DNA of 64,000 nt from Lysinimonas soli. GTDB lineage: Bacteria; Actinomycetota; Actinomycetes; Actinomycetales; Microbacteriaceae. The notes below the pieces were generated by a model that had not been told where the DNA came from, searched no databases, and saw only the letters and a program-made list of their open reading frames with translations. The position numbers were made by a program, and so were the translations under genes. The DNA is taken from assembly GCF_042655435.1 (NCBI RefSeq), contig NZ_JBHSMG010000001.1, forward strand, positions 868,001 through 932,000, in the 5' to 3' direction. Below, in pieces: positions 17,548 to 26,269 of this stretch (position 1 is its first letter; the number at the start of each line of letters is the position of its first letter).

Positions 17548-19350
17548 CTACCCGGAGGTCGCGTTCCGGGCGCGCTCGATCGCGTCGGCGGCGCGCACCA
17601 GGGTCAGATGCGACAGGGCCTGCGGGGTGTTGCCGACGTGCCGCCGATCGTCGACGTCGTATTCCTCCGAGAGCATGCCCACGTCGTTGCACAGGCCCAC
17701 GAGCCGGTCCATCAGGGCGACGGCGTCGTCGAGCCGGCCCGAAGCGGCGTACTGCTGCGCGAGCCAGAAGGAGCAGGCCAGAAAGGGATGCTCGTCGCCG
17801 ACGAGCCCGTCGACGCCCGTCGACACCTCGTAGCGCATCACCAGGCCGTCGCGGATCAGGCCGCGCTCGATCGCGGCGACGGTTCCGAGCATCCGCGGGT
17901 CGTCGGCCGCGACGAACCCGATCTGCGGGAGCGCGAGCAGCGAGGCGTCGATGGCGGTGCTGCCGTAGTACTGCACGAAGCTGTTCAGCGCCGGGTCGAA
18001 ACCGTTGCTCTCGATCTCGTTCCGCAGCTGATCGCGCACCGCGATCCAGCGATCGACGGGGCCATCGAGGCCGTGCTCGTGCACCGCGCGGATGCCGCAG
18101 TCGAAGGCCGCCCAGATCATCGCCCGGGAGTGGGTGAAGCGGTGCTCGGGCCCGCGGATCTCCCAGATGCCGTGGTCGTCGCGGTCGAGCACCTGCTCGG
18201 CACGGTCAAGCAGCGCCAGTTGCAGCGACCACGAGAACCTGTCCTCGACGATGCCGCTCTCTCGGGTCTGCTGCAGGGCGAGCATGACCTCGCCGAAGAT
18301 GTCGCCCTGGAACTGCAGCACGGCTCCGTTGCCCACGCGCACGGGCGATGCGCCGCGGTAGCCGGGCAACGAGTCGAGCTCCCACTCGGGCAGGCGCCGT
18401 TCGCCGGCTACGCCGTACATGATCTGCACATCGGCGGGGTCACCCGCGATCGCCCGGAGCAGCCAGTTGCGCCAGGCGTGGGCCTCGTTGTCGAAGCCGT
18501 GCTCAAGCAGGGCCTGCAGGGTCAGCGAGGCGTCGCGCAGCCAGACGTAGCGGTAGTCCCAGTTGCGAGCGCCGCCGAACGCCTCCGGCAGGCTCGTGGT
18601 CGCGGCGGCCACGATGCCGCCGGTCTCTTCGTGCGTGAGCGCCCGCAGCATGAGCAGCGATCGACGCACCTGCTCCGAATACGGTCCACTCGCCTCGATG
18701 CTCTTCGCCCAGCCTCTCCACCAGGCCTCGGTGGCGCGGATCCGGTCGTTGACGTCGATCGGAGCCGGGGGCTCCCGGTGGGAGGGGTACCAGGTGAGCA
18801 CGACGTCGACGGTCTCGCCCGCCGAGACGGTGAAACGCGAACGGTGCACCATCCCGTCGGCCTCGAGTTTCGGTCCGCGTACGACCACCGAGTCCGGGCC
18901 GGCGACCGCGAGGAGGGCGTGCGAGTCGGGGCCGGGGCCGTCGTGCTCGGGGGCCTGGCGGATCCACGGGACGGCGGACGCGTAGTCGAAGCGGATGCGG
19001 AGCACCTGCTCCATCTGCACCGAGCCGCGCACGCCGCGCACCCGGCGCACGACATCCGCTCGTCGATCGCCGCGCGGCATCAGATCGACGACCTCGACCT
19101 CGCCGTCGTCGGTGACCCAGCGGGTCGCCAGCACGAAGGTGTCGTCGTGGTACGCCCGCGAGGTGGCGAGCGCCGCGCCGAGGGGCGCGATTCGCCAATG
19201 CCCCTGCTCCTCATCCCCGAGCAGGGCTGCGAAGGCGGAGGCGGAATCGAAGCGGGGCAGGCACAGCCAGTCGATGCTGCCGTCCATCCCGACGAGCGCC
19301 GCGGTGTGGCAGTCCCCGATGACTGCGTAGTCTTCGATCGCGAGGGGCAC
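17548..19350 (-). CDS. Glycoside hydrolase family 15 protein (glucoamylase/trehalase-like)
   Basis: This 600-residue cytosolic GH15 enzyme has an N-terminal beta domain beginning IEDYAVIGDCHTAALVGMDGSIDWLCLPRFDS, typical of bacterial GH15. The (alpha/alpha)6 catalytic barrel contains ARNWDYRYVWLRDASLTLQALL and, later, RRHVGNTPQALSHLTLVRAA. Members act as alpha,alpha-trehalases or glucoamylases in Actinobacteria; which applies cannot be read from sequence. The GTG start at 19350 has GGAGG eight nt upstream. It may act with the debranching enzyme at 4-6 kb in alpha-glucan or trehalose breakdown. No signal peptide is present. Confidence 0.9.
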   Translation of the reverse strand: MPLAIEDYAVIGDCHTAALVGMDGSIDWLCLPRFDSASAFAALLGDEEQGHWRIAPLGAALATSRAYHDDTFVLATRWVTDDGEVEVVDLMPRGDRRADVVRRVRGVRGSVQMEQVLRIRFDYASAVPWIRQAPEHDGPGPDSHALLAVAGPDSVVVRGPKLEADGMVHRSRFTVSAGETVDVVLTWYPSHREPPAPIDVNDRIRATEAWWRGWAKSIEASGPYSEQVRRSLLMLRALTHEETGGIVAAATTSLPEAFGGARNWDYRYVWLRDASLTLQALLEHGFDNEAHAWRNWLLRAIAGDPADVQIMYGVAGERRLPEWELDSLPGYRGASPVRVGNGAVLQFQGDIFGEVMLALQQTRESGIVEDRFSWSLQLALLDRAEQVLDRDDHGIWEIRGPEHRFTHSRAMIWAAFDCGIRAVHEHGLDGPVDRWIAVRDQLRNEIESNGFDPALNSFVQYYGSTAIDASLLALPQIGFVAADDPRMLGTVAAIERGLIRDGLVMRYEVSTGVDGLVGDEHPFLACSFWLAQQYAASGRLDDAVALMDRLVGLCNDVGMLSEEYDVDDRRHVGNTPQALSHLTLVRAADAIERARNATSG

Positions 19351-19411
19351 GCAGGTATCCTCCCAGCCCGCCGGACCTGACGAGCCGTGACGCTCGCGCG
19401 TCGGGCATCTC

Positions 19412-19837
19412 TCAGCGAACGTCGGTCAGGTGCTCCAGTGCGGGAAGGGCACCCGAGATCGCCGCGAGTTCGGCGGGCGCGAGTCGCTCGAGCAGCTCCG
19501 AGACTACGGCGGCCCGGGTGGCGCGCGCCGCCAGGATCGCATCGGTGCCGTCGTCGGTGATCGCGACCAGCACGGCGCGGCCGTCCTCGGGGTCGGCGCT
19601 GCGCTCCACGAGCCGGCGGGACTCGAGTTCGGCGACCGTCCGCGTCATGGTCGGGGCCGAGACGCTCTCGAGCTGGGCGAGATCCGAGAGACGCAGCGGC
19701 CCGTGTCGGGCGATCATCGCCAGCGCCGAGAGCAGGCCGTGACTCAGGCCCCCGGTCGCTGCCTGCATCCGCCGGTTGAGCCGGCCCACCACGAGGGCGA
19801 GCCGCTCAGCGCCGGATGCGGTCGGCGCGTCAGACAT
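19412..19837 (-). CDS. MarR family transcriptional regulator
   Basis: This 141-residue winged-helix protein has the MarR pattern. An N-terminal dimerisation helix is followed by LRLSDLAQLESVSAPTMTRTVAELESRRLVERSADPEDGRAVLVAITDDG, the recognition helix and wing. A C-terminal helix pair follows. Its start overlaps the 3' end of the MFS transporter gene by 8 nt, so both come from one transcript beginning upstream of the pump. That is the reverse of the common marR-first order. It probably represses the pump and itself at the shared control region near 21.7 kb, which also serves the divergent dienelactone hydrolase. Confidence 0.92.
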   Translation of the reverse strand: MSDAPTASGAERLALVVGRLNRRMQAATGGLSHGLLSALAMIARHGPLRLSDLAQLESVSAPTMTRTVAELESRRLVERSADPEDGRAVLVAITDDGTDAILAARATRAAVVSELLERLAPAELAAISGALPALEHLTDVR

Positions 19838-21653
19838 CGCTGAGGGCGTCCGCGGCCTGGATGTCGCCCGACGACGCTACGCCGGCGGACGTCGCGGTCG
19901 TGCCCGTCGCCGCAGCCCCCGCCGTCGCCACCGCCGCGGTGTCGGCGTGCACGTACTTGCCGCCCATGACCACCGAGGCGATCGCCCCGATGACCGACAT
20001 CAGGGCCGCCGCGACGAAGACGATCACGAGACCGGCGTGGAACGGGTCCGAGATCAGCTGCGGGAAGAACGACTTCCCGGTGAGGACGGCCAGGTCGTGC
20101 GCGGGGATCGCATCCGTCACCTTGAGCTGCTCGAGCAGAGACTTGATGGGGTTGTAGCCCAGGAAGGCCGCGAAGAGGTTGCTGACCGGCGGGATCTGCG
20201 CCGCCGCCTGCACCGCCGCGTCGGGCACGTGATGTACAGCGAGCCCGGTGCTCAAGGCCTTCGGCAGGGTGTTCGCCAGTCCCGCGATCATCAGCGAGAA
20301 GAAGATGCCGATCGAGAGGGAGTTGCCGGCGTTCTGGAAGGTGCCGGTCATTCCGGATGCCGCGCCGCGCTGGTCGGCGGGAACGCTGTTCATGATCGCC
20401 GTCCGGTTCGGTGCCGCGAACATCCCGGAACCGATCCCGTTGAGGAAGGTGATGATCGCGAACACCCAGTATTCGAAGTTCACGGGGATCAGCAGCAGGG
20501 CCACGAAGGTCACCGCGACGAGGAGCAGGCCCGCCGTCGCGAAGGTGCGGGCGCCGAAGCGGTCGGAGAGGGTTCCCGAGAGGGGGCCCGACACCAGGAA
20601 GCCGACGGTCAGGGGCAGCAGGTAGATGCCCGCCCAGAACGGGGTCGACTCGTAGCTGTAGCCGTGCAGCGGCAGCCAGATCCCCTGCAACCAGATGATG
20701 AGCATGAACTGCAGGCCGCCTCGACCGACCGAGGCGAGCAGACCGGCCAGGTTGCCGAAGACGAATGCCCGGATGCGGAACAGCTTCAGGTTGAACATCG
20801 GCTGTTCGACGCGGCTCTCGATCAGCACGAAGATCGCGAGCAGGGCGATGCCGCCGATGATCCCCGCGAGCACCCAGGGGTTCGTCCAGCCGGTCGAGCT
20901 GTCGCCGTAGGGCTGGATGCCGTAGGTGATCCCGGCCAGCAGTGCCGTGAGCCCGACCGCGAACACGATGTTGCCCGGCCAGTCGACCTTGCCCGCCCCG
21001 CGGGCCGACACCTCGTGCAGCGACTTGTACGACCAGATCGTGCCCAGCACGCCGAACGGCACGCTCACGACGAAGATGGCGTGCCAGTCGATCGACGCGA
21101 GAAGGCCGCCGAGGATGAGGCCGAAGAAGGTGCCCGCGATGGCCGCGATCTGGTTGACGCCGATCGCGAATCCGCGGCGGTTGACCGGGAACGCGTCGGT
21201 GAGGATCGCGGTCGAGTTCGCGAAGAGCATGGAACCGCCGACCGCCTGTAGCACGCGCCAGCCGATCAGCCAGAGGGCGCCGCCGCCGCCGGTCAGCGGG
21301 TCGAAGACCAGGGCGATCGCCGCGACCGTGAAGAGGACGAAGCCCAGGTTGTAGATCCGCACGCGCCCGTAGATGTCGCCGAGGCGACCGAAGCTCACCA
21401 CGAGAACGGCGGTGACCAGGATGTAGCCCATCAGCATCCAGAGCAGGTAGCTGACGTTGCTGGCCTCAAGCGGGTCGAGCTTGATCCCGGTGAAGATCGC
21501 AGGCAACGAGATGAGCACGATCGAGCCGTTGATGGTGGCCATCAGCATGCCGAGGGTGGTGTTGCTCAGCGCGATCCACTTGTAGTTCGGGTGGTCGCGG
21601 TGGAACATTCCGGTGCGCTCGCGCGCGGTGACGTCGGTCTTCTTCTCGGACAC
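19830..21653 (-). CDS. MFS drug transporter, DHA2/EmrB-QacA type
   Basis: This protein of about 607 residues has about 14 transmembrane helices, as expected for the 14-TM drug:H+ antiporter group. Early signature segments are NTTLGMLMATINGSIVLISLPAI, and motif A appears as GRLGDIYGRVRIYNLG. A long cytoplasmic loop and an alanine/threonine-rich C-terminal tail are present. It should export a hydrophobic or aromatic compound. The GTG start at 21653 follows CCAGGAGCAGC. It heads an operon with the overlapping MarR gene and is divergent from a dienelactone hydrolase. That suggests the pump and the hydrolase respond to the same inducer, perhaps an aromatic or lactone compound. Confidence 0.92.
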   Translation of the reverse strand: MSEKKTDVTARERTGMFHRDHPNYKWIALSNTTLGMLMATINGSIVLISLPAIFTGIKLDPLEASNVSYLLWMLMGYILVTAVLVVSFGRLGDIYGRVRIYNLGFVLFTVAAIALVFDPLTGGGGALWLIGWRVLQAVGGSMLFANSTAILTDAFPVNRRGFAIGVNQIAAIAGTFFGLILGGLLASIDWHAIFVVSVPFGVLGTIWSYKSLHEVSARGAGKVDWPGNIVFAVGLTALLAGITYGIQPYGDSSTGWTNPWVLAGIIGGIALLAIFVLIESRVEQPMFNLKLFRIRAFVFGNLAGLLASVGRGGLQFMLIIWLQGIWLPLHGYSYESTPFWAGIYLLPLTVGFLVSGPLSGTLSDRFGARTFATAGLLLVAVTFVALLLIPVNFEYWVFAIITFLNGIGSGMFAAPNRTAIMNSVPADQRGAASGMTGTFQNAGNSLSIGIFFSLMIAGLANTLPKALSTGLAVHHVPDAAVQAAAQIPPVSNLFAAFLGYNPIKSLLEQLKVTDAIPAHDLAVLTGKSFFPQLISDPFHAGLVIVFVAAALMSVIGAIASVVMGGKYVHADTAAVATAGAAATGTTATSAGVASSGDIQAADALSDV

Positions 21654-21708
21654 GCTGCTCCTGGGGGATGCACGGAGGCGGTCGCCGTCGACCGTCGCGG
21701 ATAGTTAG

Positions 21709-21722
21709 TTGTTGAGTGACAA
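21709..21722. promoter_or_regulatory. Candidate MarR operator in a divergent promoter
   Basis: The dyad TTGT-TGAGTG-ACAA sits in a distinctly AT-richer patch (21701-21728) between the MFS-MarR operon and the dienelactone hydrolase gene. A TTG..CAA dyad is a common MarR operator form. Its location would let one regulator control both directions. Confidence 0.5.
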
Positions 21723-21742
21723 GCATATGACCCTCCTGGGAA

Positions 21743-21748
21743 TACGAT
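21743..21748 (+). promoter_or_regulatory. -10 box of the dienelactone hydrolase gene, likely leaderless
   Basis: TACGAT ends 6 nt before ATG 21755, with no Shine-Dalgarno between. The first transcribed base is therefore predicted at or next to the start codon. Confidence 0.6.
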
Positions 21749-21754
21749 GCAGAC

Positions 21755-22513
21755 ATGCCCGTCACCGTCTCTGAGATCCGACTCCCCGAGGTGGCCGGGG
21801 GAAGCGACGGGCTGACCGGGGTGCTCGCCGTGCCCGAGGGGCCAGGACGGTGGCCCGGGGTAGTACTGGTGCACGAGGCGTACGGCATCACCGACGTGAT
21901 GCGACGCCAGGTCGCGCGCATCGCCGAGGCGGGCTACCTGGCGCTCATGCCCGATCTGTTCGCGCAGGGCGGCGCCCGTCGGTGCCTCGTCGCCACCTTC
22001 CGGGCGCTGCGCACGGGGGAGGGGCGGGCCTTCGTCGACATCGACACCGCGCGGAACGTGCTGGCCGCCCGTCCCGACTCGACCGGGCGCGTCGGGGTGC
22101 TCGGCTTCTGCATGGGCGGCGGGTTCGCGCTGGTGGCGGCATCCGGACACGACTTCGCGGCGGCATCCGTGAACTACGGGATGCTGCCGCGCGAGCTCGA
22201 CGAAGCGATCGAGCACGCCTGCCCGATCGTCGGCAGCTACGGCGGACGCGATCGTTCGCTCGCCGGAGCGGCGGCGCGCCTCGAGACCGTGCTCACGGCG
22301 CACGGGATTGCGCACGACGTCAAGGAGTATCCGGATGCCGGCCACTCCTTCCTCAATGACGCGGAGTCGGGACCGTTCGCCGTGCGGCTGCTCACGAAGC
22401 CGATCCTCGGCGCGGGACCGAACCCGGAGGCGGCGGCCGACGCCTGGCACCGCATCGAGGCGTTCTTCGGCGAGCACCTGGGTCGGGCCGCTCGTTCCGA
22501 CGGCTCGGCCTGA
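21755..22513 (+). CDS. Dienelactone hydrolase family protein
   Basis: This 252-residue alpha/beta hydrolase belongs to the carboxymethylenebutenolidase family. The nucleophile is Cys119 in GFCMGGGFAL, the cysteine-for-serine elbow that marks true dienelactone hydrolases. The acid lies in SYGGRDRSLAG and the histidine in YPDAGHSFLND, so the triad is intact. Such enzymes open dienelactones in chlorocatechol breakdown, but many homologues act on other lactones or esters. No catechol dioxygenase gene is nearby, so the substrate is unknown. It is divergent from an MFS pump/MarR operon and shares its AT-rich control region. A terminator follows 2 bp after the stop. Confidence 0.9.
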   Translation: MPVTVSEIRLPEVAGGSDGLTGVLAVPEGPGRWPGVVLVHEAYGITDVMRRQVARIAEAGYLALMPDLFAQGGARRCLVATFRALRTGEGRAFVDIDTARNVLAARPDSTGRVGVLGFCMGGGFALVAASGHDFAAASVNYGMLPRELDEAIEHACPIVGSYGGRDRSLAGAAARLETVLTAHGIAHDVKEYPDAGHSFLNDAESGPFAVRLLTKPILGAGPNPEAAADAWHRIEAFFGEHLGRAARSDGSA

Positions 22514-22515
22514 GC

Positions 22516-22537
22516 TTCCTGCCCGCTCGGGCAGGAA
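22516..22537 (+). terminator. Terminator of the dienelactone hydrolase gene
   Basis: TTCCTGCCC-GCTC-GGGCAGGAA is a perfect 9-bp stem with a 4-nt loop, beginning 2 bp after the stop codon at 22513. Confidence 0.8.
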
Positions 22538-22731
22538 CACCGGTTACTCGGCGCCCCCATCAGCTCACGGCGGTCGTGTCTTCCTGATCGCCCGACGGGA
22601 TGCCGAGCCGGCTGCGGGCGTGTGTCGAGCCGGCTGCGGTCGGATGCTCGGCCCGACCCTCCCGGGCCCCGCCTCGGGCCGCAGTTTCGCGCCTGGATCC
22701 TGCCGACCCGGACTGCTGGGAGGATGAGTGC
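22538..22731. other. Intergenic spacer with a duplicated 14-mer
   Basis: No gene is seen. CGAGCCGGCTGCGG occurs twice (22604-22617 and 22626-22639), 22 bp apart. The rest is GC-rich sequence leading to the NIPSNAP ribosome-binding site (GGGAGGATGAGTGC). Confidence 0.4.
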
Positions 22732-23058
22732 ATGATCTACGAATCCCGCGTCTACACCACCCTGCCCGGCCGCATGCCCGCCCTGCTCGCCCGCTTCGAG
22801 AACGTGACGCTCGGGTTCTGGGAGAAGTACGGCATCCGGCAGGTCGCGTTCTTCACGACCGTGATCGGCGAGTCGAGCCAGGACCTGAGCTACCTGCTCG
22901 CCTGGGAGTCGATGGCCGAGCGCGAGCAGAAGTGGACGGCGTTCCAGTCCGACCCCGAGTGGGTCGCCGCGCGCGCGGCCAGCGAGGCCGATGGGCAGAT
23001 CGTGGCCAACATCGCGAGCTCGTTCCTCACGCCGACGAAGTTCTCGGCGCTGCGGTAG
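22732..23058 (+). CDS. NIPSNAP family protein
   Basis: This 108-residue single-domain protein belongs to the ferredoxin-like alpha/beta-barrel (NIPSNAP) family. It opens with YESRVYTTLPGRMPALLARF, the strand-helix start of the fold, and continues with YLLAWESMAEREQKWTAFQSDPEW, the usual W-x-S-x-x-E-R-x-x-x-W-x-x-F pattern. Biochemical role is generally unknown in bacteria. ATG 22732 is set by a strong GGGAGGATG ribosome-binding site; the open frame upstream has no coding character. It converges with the LLM oxidoreductase gene 14 bp downstream and stands as a single-gene unit. Confidence 0.88.
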   Translation: MIYESRVYTTLPGRMPALLARFENVTLGFWEKYGIRQVAFFTTVIGESSQDLSYLLAWESMAEREQKWTAFQSDPEWVAARAASEADGQIVANIASSFLTPTKFSALR

Positions 23059-23072
23059 GGCGGCCGGCGACC

Positions 23073-24089
23073 TCAGCCCATCGACGGTTTGACGTCGCGG
23101 ACGATCGACTCCAGGATGCGGGCGTTGAACTCGACGCCGAGTTGGTTCGGGACCGTGACGAGCACCGTATCCGCCAACTGGACGGCGGCATCTTGGGCGA
23201 GTTCGGCGGCGATCACGTCGGGCTCGCCGATGTAGCTGCGGCCGAAGCGCGCGTTCCCGCCGTCGAGCCAGCCGACCTGGTCCTGCGAGTCGGCTTGGGC
23301 CCGGACGCCGAAGTAGTGCCGGGTCTCGTCGTCGATGAGGGGCAGGATGCTGCGGCTCACCGACACCCGAGGCTCGCGGGTGTGCCCCGCCGCCTGCCAG
23401 GCATCACGGAACATGACGATCTGCTCGGCCTGAAGCTCGTCGAACGGAACCCCGGTGTCTTCCGTGAGCAGGGTCGAGCTCATCAGGTTCATGCCCTGCT
23501 CGGCCGTCCAGACCGCGGTCGCACGGGTACCCGCACCCCACCAGATGCGGTCGGGCAGGCCGGGCGAGCGCGGCTCGATCGCGAGGGGGCGGCTCTGTCC
23601 CGTCATCTGCGGGTTCGACATCGCGACCCCCGCGCCGGCGATCGCGGCGCGGAACACCTCGGTGTGGCTGCGGGCCATGTCGGCATCCGTCTCGCCCTCG
23701 CCGGGGAGGTAGCCGAATGAGTGCGATCCGTTCAACGCGGTCTCGGGCGAACCGCGACTCACGCCGAGCTGCAGCCGTCCACCGCTGATCAGGTCGGCCG
23801 CCGCGGCGTCCTCCGCCATGTACAGCGGGTTCTCGTACCGCATGTCGATCACCGCGGTGCCGAGTTCGATCGTGCGCGTGCGGGCACCCATCGCGGCGAG
23901 CAGGGGGAAGGGGGAGGCGAGCTGGCGGGCGAAATGATGCACGCGCACGTAGGCGCCCTCGACGCCGACCTCCTCGGCCGCGACGGCGAGCTCGATGCTC
24001 TGCTGCAGGGCGTCCGCGGCCGTGCGCACCTGCGAACCGGGAACGTCCTGCCAGTGCCCGAATGAGAGGAAGCCGATCTTGGTGACCAT
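23073..24089 (-). CDS. LLM-class flavin-dependent monooxygenase
   Basis: This 338-residue bacterial-luciferase-like TIM-barrel protein uses reduced FMN (or F420 in some members) to oxidise an organic substrate. Recognisable parts are KIGFLSFGHWQDVPGS, AEEVGVEGAYVRVHHF, ELGTAVIDMRYENPLYMAEDAAAADLISGGRLQLGVSRGSP (the flavin/phosphate region), and IWWGAGTRATAVWTAEQGMNLM. The ATG at 24089 is chosen because family similarity begins there; the frame extends 38 codons further without conservation. It is divergent from the M20/GntR/hydrolase/permease operon across a control region with a strong dyad. It may therefore belong to the same catabolic response. Confidence 0.88.
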   Translation of the reverse strand: MVTKIGFLSFGHWQDVPGSQVRTAADALQQSIELAVAAEEVGVEGAYVRVHHFARQLASPFPLLAAMGARTRTIELGTAVIDMRYENPLYMAEDAAAADLISGGRLQLGVSRGSPETALNGSHSFGYLPGEGETDADMARSHTEVFRAAIAGAGVAMSNPQMTGQSRPLAIEPRSPGLPDRIWWGAGTRATAVWTAEQGMNLMSSTLLTEDTGVPFDELQAEQIVMFRDAWQAAGHTREPRVSVSRSILPLIDDETRHYFGVRAQADSQDQVGWLDGGNARFGRSYIGEPDVIAAELAQDAAVQLADTVLVTVPNQLGVEFNARILESIVRDVKPSMG

Positions 24090-24193
24090 ATGCCCCCGAA
24101 CGTATCGGAGGCGCGCGCGATTCCCGTCGTGTTTCGGCCGAGTTACATCTTGCGGTCGGCTCTTCCCGTCCGGTGAGCGCGGGAGTACCTTCC

Positions 24194-24216
24194 AAACACA
24201 CAATCAATGGTTGTTT
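24194..24216. promoter_or_regulatory. Candidate GntR operator
   Basis: A 23-bp imperfect palindrome has arms AAACA and TGTTT plus matching internal positions. It lies between the LLM gene and the M20 operon and ends 16 bp before the M20 GTG start. The operon encodes a GntR/FadR-type regulator, the natural candidate to bind here. Confidence 0.55.
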
Positions 24217-24232
24217 AGAAGTTAGGAGCGAT

Positions 24233-25507
24233 GTGCTCGAGGAAGAGCTGGATCGCGCGGTCACCGAACTCGCGCCGCGTGCCTTCGAGCTGCTGAGTCG
24301 CTTGGTCGCCGAGCCGAGCACGGTCGGGCAGGAGCAAGGGGCTGAGCGGATACTCGCCGAGGCCATGATGAGCGCGGGATTCGCCGTCACCGAGCTGCCG
24401 ATCCCCGCCGGGATCCGGGACGATCCGGCGGCCGGCGTTCCCAGCCGCTCCTACGATGGCCGATTCGATCTGATCGGGCATCGCGGCGACTCGACGGCCG
24501 CTCGCACCCTGCTTCTCAACGGGCACATCGACGTCGTGCCGGCCGACGAGCCGGATCGCTGGTCGTCTCCGCCGTTCGTCCCGACCGTCCGCGACGGCTG
24601 GCTCGTCGGCCGCGGCGCCGGCGACATGAAGGGCGGATTCGCCGCGGGTCTGCTCGCACTCTGGGCGCTCGATCGTGTGATCCCGGGATGGATGACCGGC
24701 GGCCTGACCTTCGTGGCGGCGATCGAAGAGGAATACACCGGCAACGGCACCCTCGCCGCGGCACGGGCGGGCCACCTCGCCGAGGCGGCTCTGCTGCTGG
24801 AACCGACCGATCTCGACATCCTGCTCTCGGGGATCGGCATCATCTGGGTCGGCATCGAGGTCGACGGCTACGCGGCGCACGCGGAGGCCGCCGAAGCGGC
24901 CGTCAACCCGATCCTGGCCGCGGCGCCGGTCATCCGAGGTCTTCAGGCTCTCGAACGCGAGATGAACGAAGGGCACGCCGACGGCTCGGACACCGACCCC
25001 GCGTTCGCGACGATCGCCCACCCCTACAACGTCAACATCGGCACGTTCCACGCGGGGGACTGGGACTCGAGCGTGCCGTCGATCGCCCGGATCGGGGTGC
25101 GAGTCGGGCATCCGGGTGGCTGGACCAGCGAGCAGGCCCTCGCTCGGGTGAAGTCGGCCATCGATACCGAGACGGCGGGCGACGCCTGGCTGAGCACTCA
25201 TCCACCGCGACTCGCCCTCACCGGGTTCCGCGCCGAACGCTATTCGCAGGCTGCGGACGTCGAACTCGTGCGTGCGCTCGCCGCCGCCCACCACGACGTC
25301 CACGGCACCGAACCGTCACGGGTGAGTCTCGGATCCACCACCGACGCGCGGTTCTACGTCAACCAGTTCGGGCTCCCCACGGCGGCATACGGCCCCCGCA
25401 CCCGGAACATCCACGGCACCGACGAGGCCGTCGAACTCGCCAGCATCGTCGATTGCGCTCGCGCGGTCGCCCGCTTCCTGCGCGACTGGTACGGGGAGGC
25501 GTCATGA
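24233..25507 (+). CDS. M20 family metallopeptidase / amidohydrolase (ArgE/DapE-like)
   Basis: This 424-residue zinc hydrolase cleaves amide bonds in small acylated amino compounds or dipeptides. Metal-binding segments are visible: LLLNGHIDVVPADE (His and Asp ligands), GRGAGDMKGGFAAGLLAL, and the catalytic/ligand glutamates in FVAAIEEEYTGNGT. A late ligand histidine lies in TRNIHGTDEAVEL. The lid/dimerisation domain sits in the middle. GTG 24233 is favoured by TTAGGAGCGAT just upstream; a longer reading from 24173 would place the operator dyad inside the gene. Its stop overlaps the GntR start by 4 nt. With a permease and hydrolase in the same operon, a role in scavenging a specific amide is plausible. 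Confidence 0.9.
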   Translation: MLEEELDRAVTELAPRAFELLSRLVAEPSTVGQEQGAERILAEAMMSAGFAVTELPIPAGIRDDPAAGVPSRSYDGRFDLIGHRGDSTAARTLLLNGHIDVVPADEPDRWSSPPFVPTVRDGWLVGRGAGDMKGGFAAGLLALWALDRVIPGWMTGGLTFVAAIEEEYTGNGTLAAARAGHLAEAALLLEPTDLDILLSGIGIIWVGIEVDGYAAHAEAAEAAVNPILAAAPVIRGLQALEREMNEGHADGSDTDPAFATIAHPYNVNIGTFHAGDWDSSVPSIARIGVRVGHPGGWTSEQALARVKSAIDTETAGDAWLSTHPPRLALTGFRAERYSQAADVELVRALAAAHHDVHGTEPSRVSLGSTTDARFYVNQFGLPTAAYGPRTRNIHGTDEAVELASIVDCARAVARFLRDWYGEAS

Positions 25508-26259
25508 GTCAGCTCCCGAGCGAACCAGTCGGCGCCCTGCGGCCCCTGCTGGCCGAGACAGCGGCGGCACGCATCGCCGACAGGTTCGTCACCGCGATCG
25601 CGCTCGGTCATTTCGTCGTGGGCCAGAAGCTGCCCTCCATTCCGGAGCTCGCGGGGATGCTCGAGGTCAGCCCGACCACGGTCAGGGAGGCGCTGAGTCG
25701 GCTCTCCGCCCTCGGCTACGTCACGGTCAATCGGGGCCGCCACGGCGGGACTGTCGTGGTGTCGCAGTGGGGGCCGGCATCCGACTCGATGGTGCGGCGG
25801 GCCTTGGAACCCGAGTGGCAGCAACTCGAGGTCACCCTCGACTTCCGCTCGCTCATCGAGCAGCAGATCGCCCGCACGGCGGCCGAGCGGCATTCACCCG
25901 CCGACATCCGGCGCATCGAGCGCGCCGTCCGCGCATACGAGACGGCCGACCACGACCGGGACGCGTCGCGGTTGGCCGACCTCGAGGTGCATCAGGCGAT
26001 CGCGGCCGCGACCCAGAACCCGCAACTGGCCGAACTGAGCCTGCGAATCCGACACCAGGTGAGTCTCGGTTTCGAAGCGGAGCCCTACAACCCGACGGTG
26101 CGGGCCGCGGCGGTGCAGCAGCACGCGGAGTTGGCACGAGCGGTGATCGAGGGGCGCGGAGACGACGCGGCCGAGATCGCCGACACGCACTTCTCACTGA
26201 CGGCAGACATCCTTCGCGAGCTTCACGCACGCACCCACCACACCGAACTCGACAACTGA
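25504..26259 (+). CDS. GntR family regulator, FadR (FCD) subfamily
   Basis: This 251-residue protein has a winged helix at about residues 15-80 (KLPSIPELAGMLEVSPTTVREALSRLSALGYVTV). An all-helical FCD ligand-binding domain follows with candidate metal residues in LDFRSLIEQQIA, DLEVHQAIAAATQNP, and HAELARAVIEGRGDDAAEIADTHF. FCD regulators sense organic acids, amino acids or sugars acids and usually repress their own operon. ATG 25504 overlaps the M20 stop (ATGA). The dyad at 24194-24216 is the probable operator. It is unusual that the regulator is embedded as the second gene rather than divergent. Confidence 0.92.
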   Translation: MSQLPSEPVGALRPLLAETAAARIADRFVTAIALGHFVVGQKLPSIPELAGMLEVSPTTVREALSRLSALGYVTVNRGRHGGTVVVSQWGPASDSMVRRALEPEWQQLEVTLDFRSLIEQQIARTAAERHSPADIRRIERAVRAYETADHDRDASRLADLEVHQAIAAATQNPQLAELSLRIRHQVSLGFEAEPYNPTVRAAAVQQHAELARAVIEGRGDDAAEIADTHFSLTADILRELHARTHHTELDN

Positions 26260-26269
26260 GGAGCCTCCC

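Noticed and set aside
22604..22639. Duplicated 14-mer CGAGCCGGCTGCGG as an operator
   Set aside because: The two copies are GC-rich and lie in a spacer with no regulator nearby; the word is likely chance or slippage.
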